This document shows, piece by piece, positions 1-12,656 of a DNA stretch of 64,000 nt. The stretch's first letter is position 1; every line of letters starts with the position of its first letter. The DNA lies in the NCBI GenBank assembly GCA_946811185.2, contig OX328109.1, positions 2,542,001 to 2,606,000 of the forward strand, written 5' to 3'. The notes below the pieces were generated by a model that was not told the DNA's origin, made no database searches, and saw only the letters and a list, made by a program, of their open reading frames with translations. This DNA comes from Hippopus hippopus (Eukaryota; Mollusca; Bivalvia; Cardiida; Cardiidae). Both the position numbers and the translations under genes were made by a program.

Positions 1-204
<204 letters not shown>

Positions 205-383
205 TAGTTTGATCTTGGTCTACATTTTTGCATATGGTCTTGGAAAGTTGATAATTTCATTTTCATATCCCACATTCCTTCTTTTCTGAAAATATATCTC
301 ATATTCATTTTATAATACTTCTTTTTTGTTCCAAAAAAGTCTGCTATAACTGTTTAACCTTATTGTGTACTACATGTCTATGG

Positions 384-1010
384 TCTTACGAACAAAGTCT
401 GTATCCCCGTGGGGTCCCGGGTTTTTTTAATTTATAGAATAGGACCTCGGCCTTTCTCTATGGCATGTCGTAGAAGGCGACTAAAATTAGAGACAAACGG
501 CTGCTTTCCTCGTAATTCGTAGGATTGCAGCAGGCTGGGTAGTTCTTATTCCAAATCCTGTATTTTTTTCTCGATGTAAATAGGGTTTGGAATGGGAATC
601 AATTGGCCTGTGGGACCCCGTGTGGTTTAATCGGGGGTATAAGAATAAACCACTGCAGTCCCGCGATCGTCACATCTGCCATTTCATCTGGCGGAACAAA
701 AGTGACAGCATGCATGTCGTAAAAGGCGACAAAAGGGGCATCATTTTGTGTTTTGTCCATTCCTCATTTATCATGTTTGTCTTATGTTGTTGCATTTTCA
801 CCTCGCATTATTGTTTACTAAGTAAGTGCGCCCAATATGACCTAAGTTGTCGACGGGCCTTAAAACGCTATTCATCTATTCATCTAACAAAGTCTGTAAC
901 AAAGAAACAAATGAACAAATGCATAGCAGAAATACAGGGACCGGGCAGGATTCGAACCTAGAACGCCCGGACGAAAGGCCAACACCATAACCACTGAGCT
1001 AATGAGAATT
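384..1010 (-). mobile_element. LTR/SINE-like element related to the TRIM at 43.6 kb
   Basis: Read on the minus strand, it begins with a tRNA-like module. The A-box TAGCTCAGTGG is at 1001-991 and the B-box GGTTCGAATCC at 958-948, 33 nt apart as in a real tRNA. Then comes the same ATGCATTTRTTCATTTG...ACTTTGTT tail as the TRIM LTR (886-935). After ~460 bp of other sequence, a second CAGACTTTGTT copy ends in CGTAAGA at 384, the LTR terminus sequence. The intervening part carries two copies of a GTCGTARAAGGCGACWAAA motif (~467 and ~717). It may be a longer, diverged solo LTR or a SINE that shares modules with the TRIM. Confidence 0.55.
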
Positions 1011-1016
1011 CTCCTA

Positions 1017-1095
1017 ACTTTTTGCCACATTTAAATTGTCCACAAATGCTGTCAGTTTGGACAAGTTCAAAATTTTATCATGTGATACAGAATCC
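1017..1095 (-). mobile_element. Family A MITE fragment (L arm)
   Basis: Only the outer part of one arm is left: TTTAAATTGTCCACAAATGC through a TTTTATCATGTGAT end. It abuts the LTR relative, which may have truncated it. Confidence 0.6.
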
Positions 1096-1099
1096 ATTT

Positions 1100-1308
1100 C
1101 CTGATGCATTAAACCAAGCTAGTCATCACATATTTACTGATCCATAAAATCCATTTTGTCTAACAACTAGCCAAATCCTAGGGTAGAATGGTCCTAGAAA
1201 ATTGATCTTTAGCAAAAAGTTTCAACCCAGGTAAGCCTGCAAAAGGCTGACCTCGGTCGATACTTTTTGCAGATGGGGTAACCCATTTTTCACCGAGTAT
1301 GACTCATA
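1100..1308 (+). mobile_element. Family C MITE, diverged copy
   Basis: Contains CTGATGCATTAAACCAAGC, CCATTTTGTCTAACAACTAG and the stem AAAAGTTTCAACCC / GGTCGATACTTTTT seen in other C copies. Its left GAGCCATG end is missing. Confidence 0.65.
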
Positions 1309-1410
1309 ATAAATCAACGATAATGCAGGTCAGTTTAAGTTGATAGTTCAAAAATAATTGTATAACAAGGTAGAATGACCACTTTTCATACAGAAAATAT
1401 CATAAAAGCG

Positions 1411-1478
1411 AAAAGTGTCAACCCTGGTCAGCCTGCACAATTTGTGCAGTCTGACCAGGGTTGACACTTTTCGCAGTT
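1411..1478. repeat. Near-perfect 68-nt palindrome
   Basis: GCGAAAAGTGTCAACCCTGG pairs with CCAGGGTTGACACTTTTCGC around CAGCCTGCACAATTTGTGCA. It resembles the central stem of family C but differs in sequence. Confidence 0.8.
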
Positions 1479-1599
1479 CCCAGATGGTCCCTTTTTGCGT
1501 GACGGGTCACATATCAGTACATTACTTCTTGTTTAGCTGGAAATCATTACATCTGATGTCATTGCAATTGCATTTCAGGCTATTTTGGCCCTTATTTTC

Positions 1600-1974
<375 letters not shown>

Positions 1975-2569
1975 TGAAAACACCTTGATTGGTGGTACTC
2001 TGAAACCGCTGGCTTAATTGGTATGTTGGTTTACTTCAGTCTTTTTCGCATTTTGGATCTTCACTCTGCTTATTTGGTCAAGCCTATAAGATAAAAATCT
2101 TTATCACATTTAAACCTCCTCCAGCAGTGTATTAAACCCATGACTTATTTTCGATGATATACCAGTGTATTATTGTTTTTTAGTTATGGTTAACTTTCAG
2201 TTATAAGCATGTGAAGCAGGCGAAACCAGTACAGCATGTGACAGAACTAGAACTACTTAGCCATTTCCCAAGAAAATGACGTCATACTTGCTAAGATGCG
2301 TGGAAAGTTTTATGGTTTTCATGTTTAATAATAACAAGAAATGCAGAGAATGATATTTAAAACCAATAAATTCTTGAAATCTTTTGATTTACTCCCTCTC
2401 TAAACTGTTTCATTCTACTTTTGATGTAAATATCACAGATCTTTGTATTTACATATTTCAAACTGAACAACATCTGTAAACATGATATCATGAATGCCAT
2501 ATAGGCTTAAGGTGATGATGCAGAATACTTTTTTGTCTGTCATTGGTTTTATGTGATAAATAGAATCTC

Positions 2570-2700
2570 ACATTCATGTTAATGTATTATCATTTTTATC
2601 AAACTCTTTGACTAAAATGTATTTGACACTTGCCAGGGCTTGCATCACACAATATTAGTCAACTGGTTTGATAAAAATGACAATACATAAACATTCATGT
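2570..2700. repeat. 131-bp hairpin element
   Basis: About 35 nt at 2570-2604 (ACATTCATGTTAATGTATTA...) pair with 2666-2700 with only a few mismatches, around a ~60-nt loop. No second copy seen in the window. Confidence 0.7.
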
Positions 2701-2728
2701 AAAACCCTCTATTTCTGAGGATTTCAGA

Positions 2729-2867
2729 ATGTTTTTGAAAAGGTAGAAAACATTGTGGGAAAAGGAGAAAATGCTGGTTACTAGCATTTTCTCCTGTGCC
2801 CACAAGGTTTTAAAAAGCTTTCTTTTTCAGGGTTGTTACTAACTGGGATTGTTTGGTAAAAAGTTAA
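2729..2867 (+). mobile_element. Family A MITE, 5'-truncated
   Basis: Central palindrome and R arm kept (ends GTTTGGTAAAAAGTTAA). The outer L arm is lost. Confidence 0.85.
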
Positions 2868-3026
2868 AAAAGTCAAATTACTGCTTCATGTTATATTTTC
2901 ATTACACTTCCATGATGGTTTTGCTTAAAGCAGTTGCAGCCCATTGTTGACAACAGCGGTGCTCTTGAAATTTTTTTACATGTCTGTGTTGATATTGCAG
3001 ATTATATTGTCCAAAAGTACCCCTAA

Positions 3027-3606
<580 letters not shown>

Positions 3607-3692
3607 CAACAGCAAACAAATTTACAGCAGGTTATTTTGAAAACTATGAAATAAAATATTGATAATCAACGTTTGGTTACCAACCAATCACA

Positions 3693-3896
3693 AGTTTTAA
3701 TGACCCTGATGGAGAAGCCTTTTGAAAACATTGAGGGAAAAGGAGAAAATGCTGGTAACCAGCATTTTCTCCTTTTCCCACTATGTTTTCTCAAATTTCA
3801 AAGACAGAAATCATCTTTTGAGCTACATTGAATTTGTCATCTCCTTATGCTTTGATTTTAGACAAGTCTAGCATTTTGTTGTGTGGTAAAGGGTTG
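3693..3896 (-). mobile_element. Family A MITE
   Basis: R arm leads (TTTTAATGACCCTGATGGAG) and the L arm trails (GACAAGTCTAGCATTTTGTT...GGTAAAGGGTTGA). The outer R end is missing. Confidence 0.9.
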
Positions 3897-4286
3897 AAAA
3901 GAGTCATATGTGAATAATTCAATGTTAGTTTTTTACATGAACATTGGCGAGTTTTGATTGGCTGAAAAATTTTTTTCATAGCTCCATGAAAAAAAAAATC
4001 AAGCAATGCCAGAACTACTTTTGTTGTCAAACTAATGTAAACAAACATGTATAAGAGATTTCATAATGTTTTTCTCTCTGATTTTAGATCTATATCGAGT
4101 CCAAAGTTCATATTGCTAGCTGAATATATTTTCTCTGAATATTGAAAATATCCAACAGTAAATTAAGAGAGAGAGCTTAAAACTCATTGTCACTTTGCTG
4201 GGTTTAAACAATCTTATTTTCAACTTAATTCTAGCGTATTGAACCACTAATAATAAATCTACTAAATCTGTAAATGTTCAATACTA

Positions 4287-5638
4287 CAGTAAAACCTCGA
4301 TAATTCGAAGTCCCAAGGGGACAAGCAAAATGCTCGAGTTTTTGCGGTGCTTGAATTATCCCAAATGTCCATGAAAAAAAAATGCACTGCTTTCAAGATC
4401 GGCGATCAAAGTCTACTTCTCGAGCAGTACAACTTTGTATCTGTCCCCTTTTGATTCATTTATTTATAGCATTTGAACAACATCAGATTGAAAGGGTTAT
4501 TTTCTGTAAATGTTCCTGTTTTGATCATATGAGTTCTTGGATTTTCAATTAAATATTTTAAATAATCTGGCCTTTCTTTCGATAGTTTTTGGAAAAGTAG
4601 TGTACTGTAATTTTTACAAAATCATAATATCTGCCCTATTATATGCGCCCCCTATAACTTTCGCCCCATAGAAAGCTTGTGCACCGAGTTGTTTTTTGTG
4701 AGAAAACAGAAACTGTTGCAGGTTTTTGCTTGCTCTATTTCATAGAAAAATAAGAGAATTTACATGTACATGGAAATAGATTAAGTTCTTTGGATACTGG
4801 TGTTGCACTGAAGTATCGTTTGATACGGCGCCATGCAACTAGAAAAAGTTGTTGAAAATGATCGAAGAATGCAAGCGAGAAAGATGACAAAAGTTTGAAT
4901 CACAAACGGTTCTGTGTAATTGAGGTGCTGTTGAATGGTTCATAGAAGAGTAAATTACTAAAAGTATAGAGCTGAGCTAATGAGAAATAAAAAGAAAAGA
5001 GTATTACGACTTTTCTCATTACCAATGTCTTCAACACAAAAACACACCAGACCATCTACACACCCTGTGAAAAATGACATTTGCCTTTGTCAAAGGTAAA
5101 TTTCTACGACATGAAAAGGTACCAGTGATACTCACACAAACCCGAAATATGACGTAAGCATAACAAGACGGACAAAATTTGTGTGATCAAACGGGTCTTA
5201 ATCTGTGGCGATGCAACTTAGAAAAACCTGATGCTATAAATAGATTGACACGAAAACTGATAAAAATTAGACATTGTCTGATCACAAATGCTTTAAATTG
5301 TCTTTTCAGGATCAACAATGATTTTGAAGGGTTGTTGTTACAATTAGCCACTCATCACAAATTAACGTCAATACCCTCTCAAATCATATTGTGGTATGAA
5401 TCCCCCGTAGTAATTATCATAGTTTGCGAAAAAATTGTATTCGAATAAACAATCAATGTAAAGAAGGAAAATGATAACAGGGACCAACACCTGTGTTTGA
5501 ATTATCGACTTATCGAGACTCGAAATTACCGAGCTACTTTTGGTACAATAAAATAGAGTTTTTGCCTGGACTATCGGAATTCCTCGAAAAATGCAGGGTT
5601 CTCGAATGTTCGAGACTCGAAATATCAAGGTTTTACTG
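4287..5638. mobile_element. pogo/Tigger-like DNA transposon remnant, 1.35 kb
   Basis: Ends are CAGTAAAACCTCGATAATTC on the left and the inverse of CAGTAAAACCTTGATATTTC on the right, flanked by TA on each side (4285-4286, 5639-5640). CAGT-ends with this AAACCTCGATAATTCGA subterminal sequence and a TA duplication are typical of pogo/Tigger elements. No transposase reading frame is left inside, so it is either a non-autonomous deletion derivative or heavily decayed. Confidence 0.8.
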
Positions 5639-5794
5639 TATAATGATAATAATCATTTTTACATCACGAACAAGCAGATTTACTGCTCTATGAAATATCA
5701 ATGAAATGGACATTAAATAAATACGCAATGTTGGACTTACAACAAAAAAGCAGTTAGAATTATTTAAGTGCAGATTTGTTGTCTCTGATATTAT

Positions 5795-5951
5795 AAGGGA
5801 TTAAGAGAACTTTTTTTTTGTTTTCATGGAGGTATGAAAAAAAAACGTAATCACACTGTTGTATGAAACGGCTTCGCGGTTTCATACAGTGTGATTAGGG
5901 TTGTTTTTTTCATGCCTCCATGAAAACAAAAAAAGTTCTCTTCATTCCTTA
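5795..5951. repeat. 157-bp foldback element
   Basis: Arms AGAGAACTTTTTTTTTGTTT...CATGGAGGTATGAAAAAAAA pair almost end to end with the 3' half. The tip is CGGCTTCGCGG between TTTCATAC/GTATGAAA stems. No second copy seen. Confidence 0.85.
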
Positions 5952-6128
5952 AATAGAAAAACATTGTTATGAAAGGAGAATATGGCTTGATATGAACTAT
6001 ATCTTCCTTTGTCACATTGTTTCAACAGTGAACTGTTGTAGGGAAAAAAAATTGTTTGCTATGGTTATATTGTACACAAAGTCAAACAAATTCAAAATAA
6101 GTAGATGTAGGCTTTAGTTCTAAGATTA

Positions 6129-6368
<240 letters not shown>

Positions 6369-6392
6369 TAACTGTTTCGTTTTATTGCAATT

Positions 6393-6651
6393 AAGCCATG
6401 CTCTGGCAAAAGGGGGTTTAATGCATCTTTGTGATGCAATACAACAAGCAGGTTATCACATAATTATGGATCCATATTATCTTTGGCTAACAACAAGCTA
6501 AATCCTGAGGTAGAACGGTCTAGGAACTTGCAGAAAACTTTTAATTAGTAAAAAGTTTCGACACATTTCCGACTGTCCGGACTGCACGGGCTGACATGGA
6601 TTGATACTTTTTGTAGATGTATCAAACCCCCTTTTCACAGACCATGGTACA
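6393..6651 (+). mobile_element. Family C MITE, near full length
   Basis: Starts GCCATGCTCTGGCAAAAGGG and ends CCCCCTTTTCACAGACCATG, imperfect terminal inverted repeats. The internal stem is AAAGTTTCGACAC...GGACTGCACGGGCTGACATG. Confidence 0.85.
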
Positions 6652-6976
6652 TTTATAATGCATGTCTCGGAGAAATTGTTGAATTGGATTCTGTTCTAAT
6701 TAAAAAACTTTCAAAATTAAATTTTTGAAACTTTTTTATGTCTAACTCAATCATATGTTGGGAACTCAGTGCTGACATTCTCATCAAGTAAATGAAAAAG
6801 GTTACAGATGCTAGTTCCATTGAATGGCATTCTAGGCTAGTCCTTTAGGAACCGGCTACTAGTCTCATAGTAAGTGCAAGAAAAATACTGCTAAGTGCAG
6901 CAACATCATGAAAGAGTTAATGCTTTCATTTTGTAGGAAAATTATTTACTTGAATAAATTTAATGTTAGCTAAGTG

Positions 6977-7205
6977 TTAAATTTTTGCCAAAGGACAAAA
7001 TTTTGGACTCAACAAAATTGAAAACATTTGCCGAGGACAAAATAAATGTGGCTCAAGTGATTATTTCTGTCTTTGACAGGGTAGAAAACGTTGTGGGAAA
7101 AGGAGAAAATGCTGGTTACCAGCATTTTCTCCTATTCCCACAATGTTTTCAAAAGGCGTCTTCTTTAGGGTCATAAAAACTCAGGATTGTATGGTATAGG
7201 GTTAA
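6977..7205 (+). mobile_element. Family A MITE, full length
   Basis: TTAA at both ends (6977-6980, 7202-7205) with a near-perfect central palindrome at ~7085-7150. Confidence 0.92.
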
Positions 7206-7314
7206 TATGGATAAAAATTTCATTGTTGTAAATTACGGCAATCCAGGCACTGAATTTCCTTTATTTGAAATGAACTGCCAGAGAAACATGCTACTCTGGA
7301 CAGGATAATGAACA

Positions 7315-7792
7315 TTAACCCTGAAAGTGCCTTTCATAACTGTAGTTGCCTTTGTGGCCAGTGGCCTAGCTGGATAGCTCAGGAGTTAGCGTATTTGACT
7401 CTTGATAGGTCTGGTGGTTGCAGATTTGATATCTGGTTGAGGCAAAACTTTCTTTCGGGCGATTTTTCACCTTTTTAGCTCTGACGCATCTGAGAAAAGT
7501 AGCAAGTTGTCATCAGTACTGGTTTGACAGCCAGGAAACACATGAGTAGGTACACTGGTCGCTGTGATATAATGTAAGCTGTCTAAGCAGCATTAAACTC
7601 CAATACAAACAAACAATTGTGGCCAGCATAGATAAAGATCAGACTGCACCAAATGTTCAGTCTGATATTTAATCTACTACACTGTAAGCTTTGCTGAGAC
7701 ATGAGCAAAAGCAAACCTAAAATTGCAACTACTTTAGTTACATTTCTGTACTGAAAATGGCCGTCAGGTCTTTATGGCGCTCTAAAGGTTAA
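7315..7792 (+). mobile_element. Family B MITE split by a SINE
   Basis: TTAACCCTGAAAGTGCC at the left end and GGCGCTCTAAAGGTTAA at the right. The central stem (GATCAGACTGCACC / TTCAGTCTGATATT) lies right of the nested SINE. TTAA at both ends. Confidence 0.88.
7352..7626 (+). mobile_element. tRNA-derived SINE inside family B, 10-bp duplication
   Basis: TTGTGGCCAG at 7352-7361 and again at 7617-7626 flanks the body 7362-7616. The head is GGCCTAGCTGGATAGCTCAG, tRNA-like with an A-box. The body includes CTTTCGGGCGATTTTTCACC and the tail ends in CAAACAAACAA. The duplicated bases are family B sequence, so the SINE came second. Confidence 0.88.
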
Positions 7793-7885
7793 CATTTCTA
7801 GGGAGTTACGAGAGTTATTTATTTATTTGAAAAAAATACCGCTAGATATGGTTTTGTCATGGTATAGCTTAAATCTTTTTATTAG

Positions 7886-8020
<135 letters not shown>

Positions 8021-8349
8021 TAAACCTAGTGTATAAATTTTACAGAGCTCAGGCATGTATAAATTGATGGTTTATACTTGCCTAAGGAGGTGTTTATTCA
8101 GCACTGGTGGAGGTTTCATTCTTAACATTGTTGTATTTTTTTCGATTTTGAATCATTGTACATTGCACCACATGATAGCAAAATGTCGAGAATATCAACG
8201 AAAAATTATTGACAGTTTGCTTCAGTTTTGATTTTCTCAGTCATAAGAAGCAATTATTTCACTAAATTTTCATCAGTTTTGGGATTCATTTTGATTTCAA
8301 ATGGAGAAAGACAATTTCGGTACTGATTTACAATAAAGAATAAAAGCCC

Positions 8350-8539
8350 AATACCAGATGACAAAATGATTAGACACAAATTCATTGTGGCTCACATTAA
8401 GAGACTTGTTTTTGAAAGGTTAGAAAAAACATTGTAGGAAAAGGAGAAAATGCTGGTTCCCAGCATTTCTCCTTTCCCCACAATGTTTTCAAAAGCTTTC
8501 TTTCTCAGGATGGTTACTACTTATTTGGTAAAGGGCTAA
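8350..8539 (+). mobile_element. Family A MITE, diverged
   Basis: L arm starts AATACCAGATGACAAAATG; right end GGTAAAGGGCTAA. The core has indels. Confidence 0.85.
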
Positions 8540-8693
8540 TACAAGAGATGATAGTGACTGATATACTCTTCTTTATATGAAAATTACTTTTGAATTAAAA
8601 ACTTTTAAGAAATATTTGTTATATATCTGCTCTTAATGCTTATTTTGGCCTTTCCAGTTATTTTGGTGAAAATGTCTGAGAAAATCATCGCAT

Positions 8694-8893
8694 TCAACTC
8701 TTTGCCAGACGACAAAATTTTCAACTAAATTTAATTTGGCTCATATGGATAGATTTAGCCTTCAAAGCATAGAAATTGGTATAAGGAAAGAGAAAAAATG
8801 ATGCTAGTTACCAGCTTTTTGGCCTTTCCAGCTGTTTTCAAAAGCGGTCTTCTTCAGTATGATAGAAATTTGGGTTCTTTTGGCAAGGGGTTA
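8694..8893 (+). mobile_element. Family A MITE, old copy
   Basis: The ends are recognisable (CAACTCTTTGCCAGACGAC; GGCAAGGGGTTA) but the core palindrome is broken (GATGCTAGTTACCAGCTTTT). Confidence 0.75.
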
Positions 8894-8942
8894 GTTCTCG
8901 TGGGTCATCTGACATCAACATTTTGTCACTTATAAATCTATT

Positions 8943-9270
8943 TTATTACCTCATAGTGGGTCTGTAAACAACAATTTTGTAATTTAAAAGGTCTCAGTTT
9001 CTGTGCACTTTGTGTATTATTCTAATACTGTCGTACTTTCACTTTTGGCATGATATGAATTTGCAGTCCACAACTTTGAAAATGCCTGTGTAAGATAAGG
9101 ATGCTTTATATGAATCATTTCTGCATATAAATCACTTTGGCAAAAGAAGACCCATAATGCTTGCTGTTATGTTTAAAGTTGTGGCCAAAACCACCCTAAA
9201 ATTGCAATGTTTAGGTCTTTTTTACAGTAAAGTTAATTTCAGGCTAAAGCATAGCACTATGAGGTAATAA
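8943..9270. mobile_element. MITE with 16-bp perfect terminal repeats
   Basis: TTATTACCTCATAGTG at the left and its exact inverse at the right; 328 bp, no coding potential. Single copy in the window, unrelated in sequence to families A-C. Confidence 0.75.
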
Positions 9271-9288
9271 GAGACAGTGTTTGTATTC

Positions 9289-9453
9289 ACCAACCATTCT
9301 TAAGAACAGTCTTAATCTTATTCTCGAGAATTTTATAAATTTGAAAGTAACACAACTTCTGATTGGCTAAACCATTTAGTTTAGCCAATCAGAAGTTGTG
9401 TTACTTTCAAAATCTGGAATAAGACTAAGAATGAAACTAAGAATGGTTGGTGG
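9289..9453. mobile_element. Family E foldback element, copy 1
   Basis: TATTCACCAACCATTCTTAAG at the left and its inverse at the right. The long internal arms TTACTTTCAAA and CAACTTCTGATTGGCTAAAC meet at a short TTTAG tip. Confidence 0.88.
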
Positions 9454-9832
9454 ATACGGACCCGGCACTCATTTTTCATCATTACACCCAATCACATGTC
9501 ATACAGAATCCACCAGTCTATATCTCTCATGGTGTAAAGACCTTCATTCCTCTGTAAAAAATTCAGAAAAATCAGTGAATAGAGCATTCTGTTCTTGTTC
9601 TCTTTTTGTTGTGAAGTTTGGGGTCATCACACAATCCAGTTATTGCAAAATGACACTCTCAAAAGATGAAATACCGTAATGGGATTAAAAAATTACATTT
9701 CAGCAACATTACTCTTTCTTTAGATTTGTTAAATGTTAAAGTACAGCAAGTGTCATCTCCCTATTGTGAAGTTTAATCAAATCTTGGCCTTATTATGATC
9801 CATTCAGAGAGGAAAGTTAAAGTGACTAAAGG

Positions 9833-10215
9833 AAATTCTATTCTTAAAGTGCCTTTTACAACTATAGTTGCCTTTGCAGCCAGTGTAGATTAATATCAGG
9901 CTGCACAGAACGTGCAGACTGGGTCCACATTCACCAATCATTCTTAAAAGCGTTCTTACTCTTATTCTCCCAAATTTTCTGAATTTGGAAGTAATACAAC
10001 TTCTGATTGGCTCAACCATCTGGTTTAGCCAATCAGGATGTTGTGTTACTTTCTAATATTGAAAATCTTGGAGAATAAGACAAAGAATTTTCTTAATAAT
10101 GGTTGGTGAATACAGATCTTTAGATCTACACTGTTCACTTTTATTAAAACACTGTAGGCAAAAGCAAATATAAAATTTAAAATTATTTGGGTTGTGCTCC
10201 ATGAGTAAACATATG
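9833..10215 (+). mobile_element. Family B MITE split by a family E foldback
   Basis: Left half CTTAAAGTGCCTTTTACAAC to GTGCAGACTG. The right half resumes with GATCTACACTGTTCAC and runs to GTGCTCCATGAG; the outer end is degraded. Confidence 0.75.
9926..10115. mobile_element. Family E foldback element, copy 2
   Basis: CATTCACCAATCATTCTTAA at the left, AATAATGGTTGGTGAATAC at the right, and the CTGATTGGCTCAACCA / TGGTTTAGCCAATCAG stem in the middle. Confidence 0.88.
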
Positions 10216-10396
10216 CAAATAATTTTATCTCGGTCCTATGCATCGAAATAAGAAGTTGACAAATACAGTATGAATGCTATTTTGGAAATAAGCAAAGTTT
10301 TTGTGACCACTGCAAGATGGAATGAAGGTTGAATACGATAACAAAACAAAATCAGATATAAATATAAACCACTAGTATATCTCCTATGTACACTAG

Positions 10397-10531
<135 letters not shown>

Positions 10532-10734
10532 TAAGGGGTCAACAATGTCAGCTGTGGTATCCTGTACTTTGACTCGTCCTTTCTGCTTTCCCCCTTTTCT
10601 CTCGAATCGTATATATATTCAATATATACAGTATCTACTTTGTAGAAACAGATTTGTTTAGCTTACAGATATTAAAGATTACATAAGTTACATAAGTAAC
10701 ACATTATACTCTGCAACAAACTTGTAGCAATGTG

Positions 10735-10883
10735 TAACTCTTTACCAAATGGCAAAATTTTGGACCAGACCAAATTGAAAGCAATTGCAGACAACAAATT
10801 AAATGTGGCTTAAATAATTGATTTCTGTCTTTCATAGGGTAGAATTATTGTGGGAAAAGGAGGAAATGCTGGTAAAGGGTTAA
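10735..10883 (+). mobile_element. Family A MITE, internal deletion
   Basis: Full L arm, then a jump from GGAGGAAATGCTGGTAA straight into the terminal GGTAAAGGGTTAA. Half of the palindrome and the R arm are gone. Confidence 0.85.
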
Positions 10884-10891
10884 ACCATCCA

Positions 10892-11328
10892 CTAACCCTT
10901 TGCTACACAATCCTATGTTTTAAGAGCCCTGAGGAAAAAGGCTTTTGAAAATGTTTAGGGAAAAGCATAACCAGTATTTTCTCCTTTATCCCACGTTTTG
11001 TACTCTATCCAAGACAGCCCATCATTTAAGCGATATTTAACCCTTTACCAGATGACAAAATTTTAGCCCTGTCCAAATTGAAAGCATTTGCAGACGACAA
11101 TTTCAGTGTGGCTCAACTGGTGCAATTGTTTATTGACAGGGTAGAAAACATTGTGGGAAAAGGAGAAAATGTTACCAGCATTTTCTCCTTTTCCCACAAT
11201 GTTTTCAAAAGGCTTCTTTCCAAGGGTCGTCAAAAGTTGTCATTGTGTGGCAATGGGTTAACTTGTTGTCTGCAAATGCTGTCATTTTTTAACAGAGTAA
11301 TATATCGTTGTTTGGTAAAAAGTTTTAA
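10892..11328 (-). mobile_element. Family A MITE (outer) carrying a second A copy
   Basis: R arm CTAACCCTTTGCTACACAATCC to CATTTAAGCGATATTTAA, interrupted at the internal TTAA. It resumes after 11261 with TTGTTGTCTGCAAATGCTGT and ends GTTTGGTAAAAAGTTTTAA. Confidence 0.85.
11037..11261 (+). mobile_element. Family A MITE (inner) nested in another A copy
   Basis: TTAA at 11037-11040 and 11258-11261. Complete L and R arms; the central palindrome lacks the GCTGG tip. Confidence 0.93.
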
Positions 11329-12399
11329 AAAAAACTGAATGTTACACCCTTGGAATATCTCACAAAATTACAGTGTAGATCCAAGAGCAGACTGCATTTT
11401 CTTTGCAGCCTGAACTTGTTCTCTAATGTTTACAAAACCACCTGAAGTCTTGTCTAGTAGGCTACAAGTTTATTGTAGCTGCGTATTGGCTTGCCACACA
11501 TTTTTGAAAACTTTTTAATGCTTTCCCTTCATTTATTTTCGTAGACTAAAGTTAGGGTTTTAAAATTTTCACCTACCAAAAGTAAACTAAAACGTATAGA
11601 ACTCTAACTCTACTGTATGTGGTAAGCAATTCTTCATGTTGTTTGGTGATAGTTTGGTTACCCTTTTGGTGATATCCTTTTTGTTTTATATAGAAAAAAA
11701 GCCATTTCCAGAGGAATGTTGAATATCAATAAAACCTTAATTTTCCATACATAAATAGTAGGGAAAAAAAAGCACTCAGAAATTGGTCCTTTTGTGGCAC
11801 AGTTTGTGTTAACCGGATACCTCAGTCTCTGCATGAAGGAAGTGTGCTGACTGACTTCTAGGGTCAGCAGTCATGTGATCTTTGTAGACTGGTTTGCATG
11901 GTTACCCAATCTTTGAAGGGGTGTGAACACAGGACAGACAAAATAAAATTTTGAACCCTTCCATTTTGTTGCATGTCAACAAACAGCAAGGGGGGAAACT
12001 GGACTAAGCTTTCAAATCACAGGCAGAGAAAAGATGTACAGTGGAAACCATACGATGACGTAGCGCCCATTATGCACCATATGCTCTTGTGTAATGTAAA
12101 ATCTTGCCAACAAGTCGATGTTTCCTTCAGTTGCAATTCTCAAGTGATATTTTATGGATTTAATCTTATAAAATTGCCTCAGATGCAAAGCTCTCCAGAT
12201 TTGTAAATTCTCATGTTTTGTAAATATAGTCTGTGTCAATGAAGTCACTATCGATTTCGGTGCTTGTACTTGCCTTTGGCATGCATAATACTTAAAAATT
12301 TTTGGCTATGCCCCTGCTATACACAGTGGAAACCATTCCTGCTGGTTGGCTGTTAGGCAGATAGTGACTATCATAATTATTAAATATAGAAAAGATAAT

Positions 12400-12656
12400 G
12401 AGTCATGCTCTGGGAAAATGTGGTTTAAAGCAACTGCAAAAAGTATAAACCCATGTCAGCCTGCACAGTTGAAGCAGGCTGACATTGGTCGAAACTTTTG
12501 CCTATGGGTAAATTTTTTACATGTCCAAGGACATTCTACCTCATAATTCAGTCAGTTGTTAGACAAAATGGATTTTATGGAATTATGATTGTGTGATGAT
12601 TTGCTTGATATAATGCATCACAGAGATGCATTAAACCCCCTTTTGCCAGATTGAAC
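12400..12656 (-). mobile_element. Family C MITE, inverted
   Basis: The hairpin side leads (AAAAAGTATAAACCCATGTC...GGCTGACATTGGTC). TGATGCATCACAGAGATGCA and TTAAACCCCCTTTTGCCAG trail. Confidence 0.85.

Noticed and set aside
587..961. 124-residue open frame in the first intron
   Set aside because: It lies across the minus-strand LTR/SINE element and resembles no protein I know.
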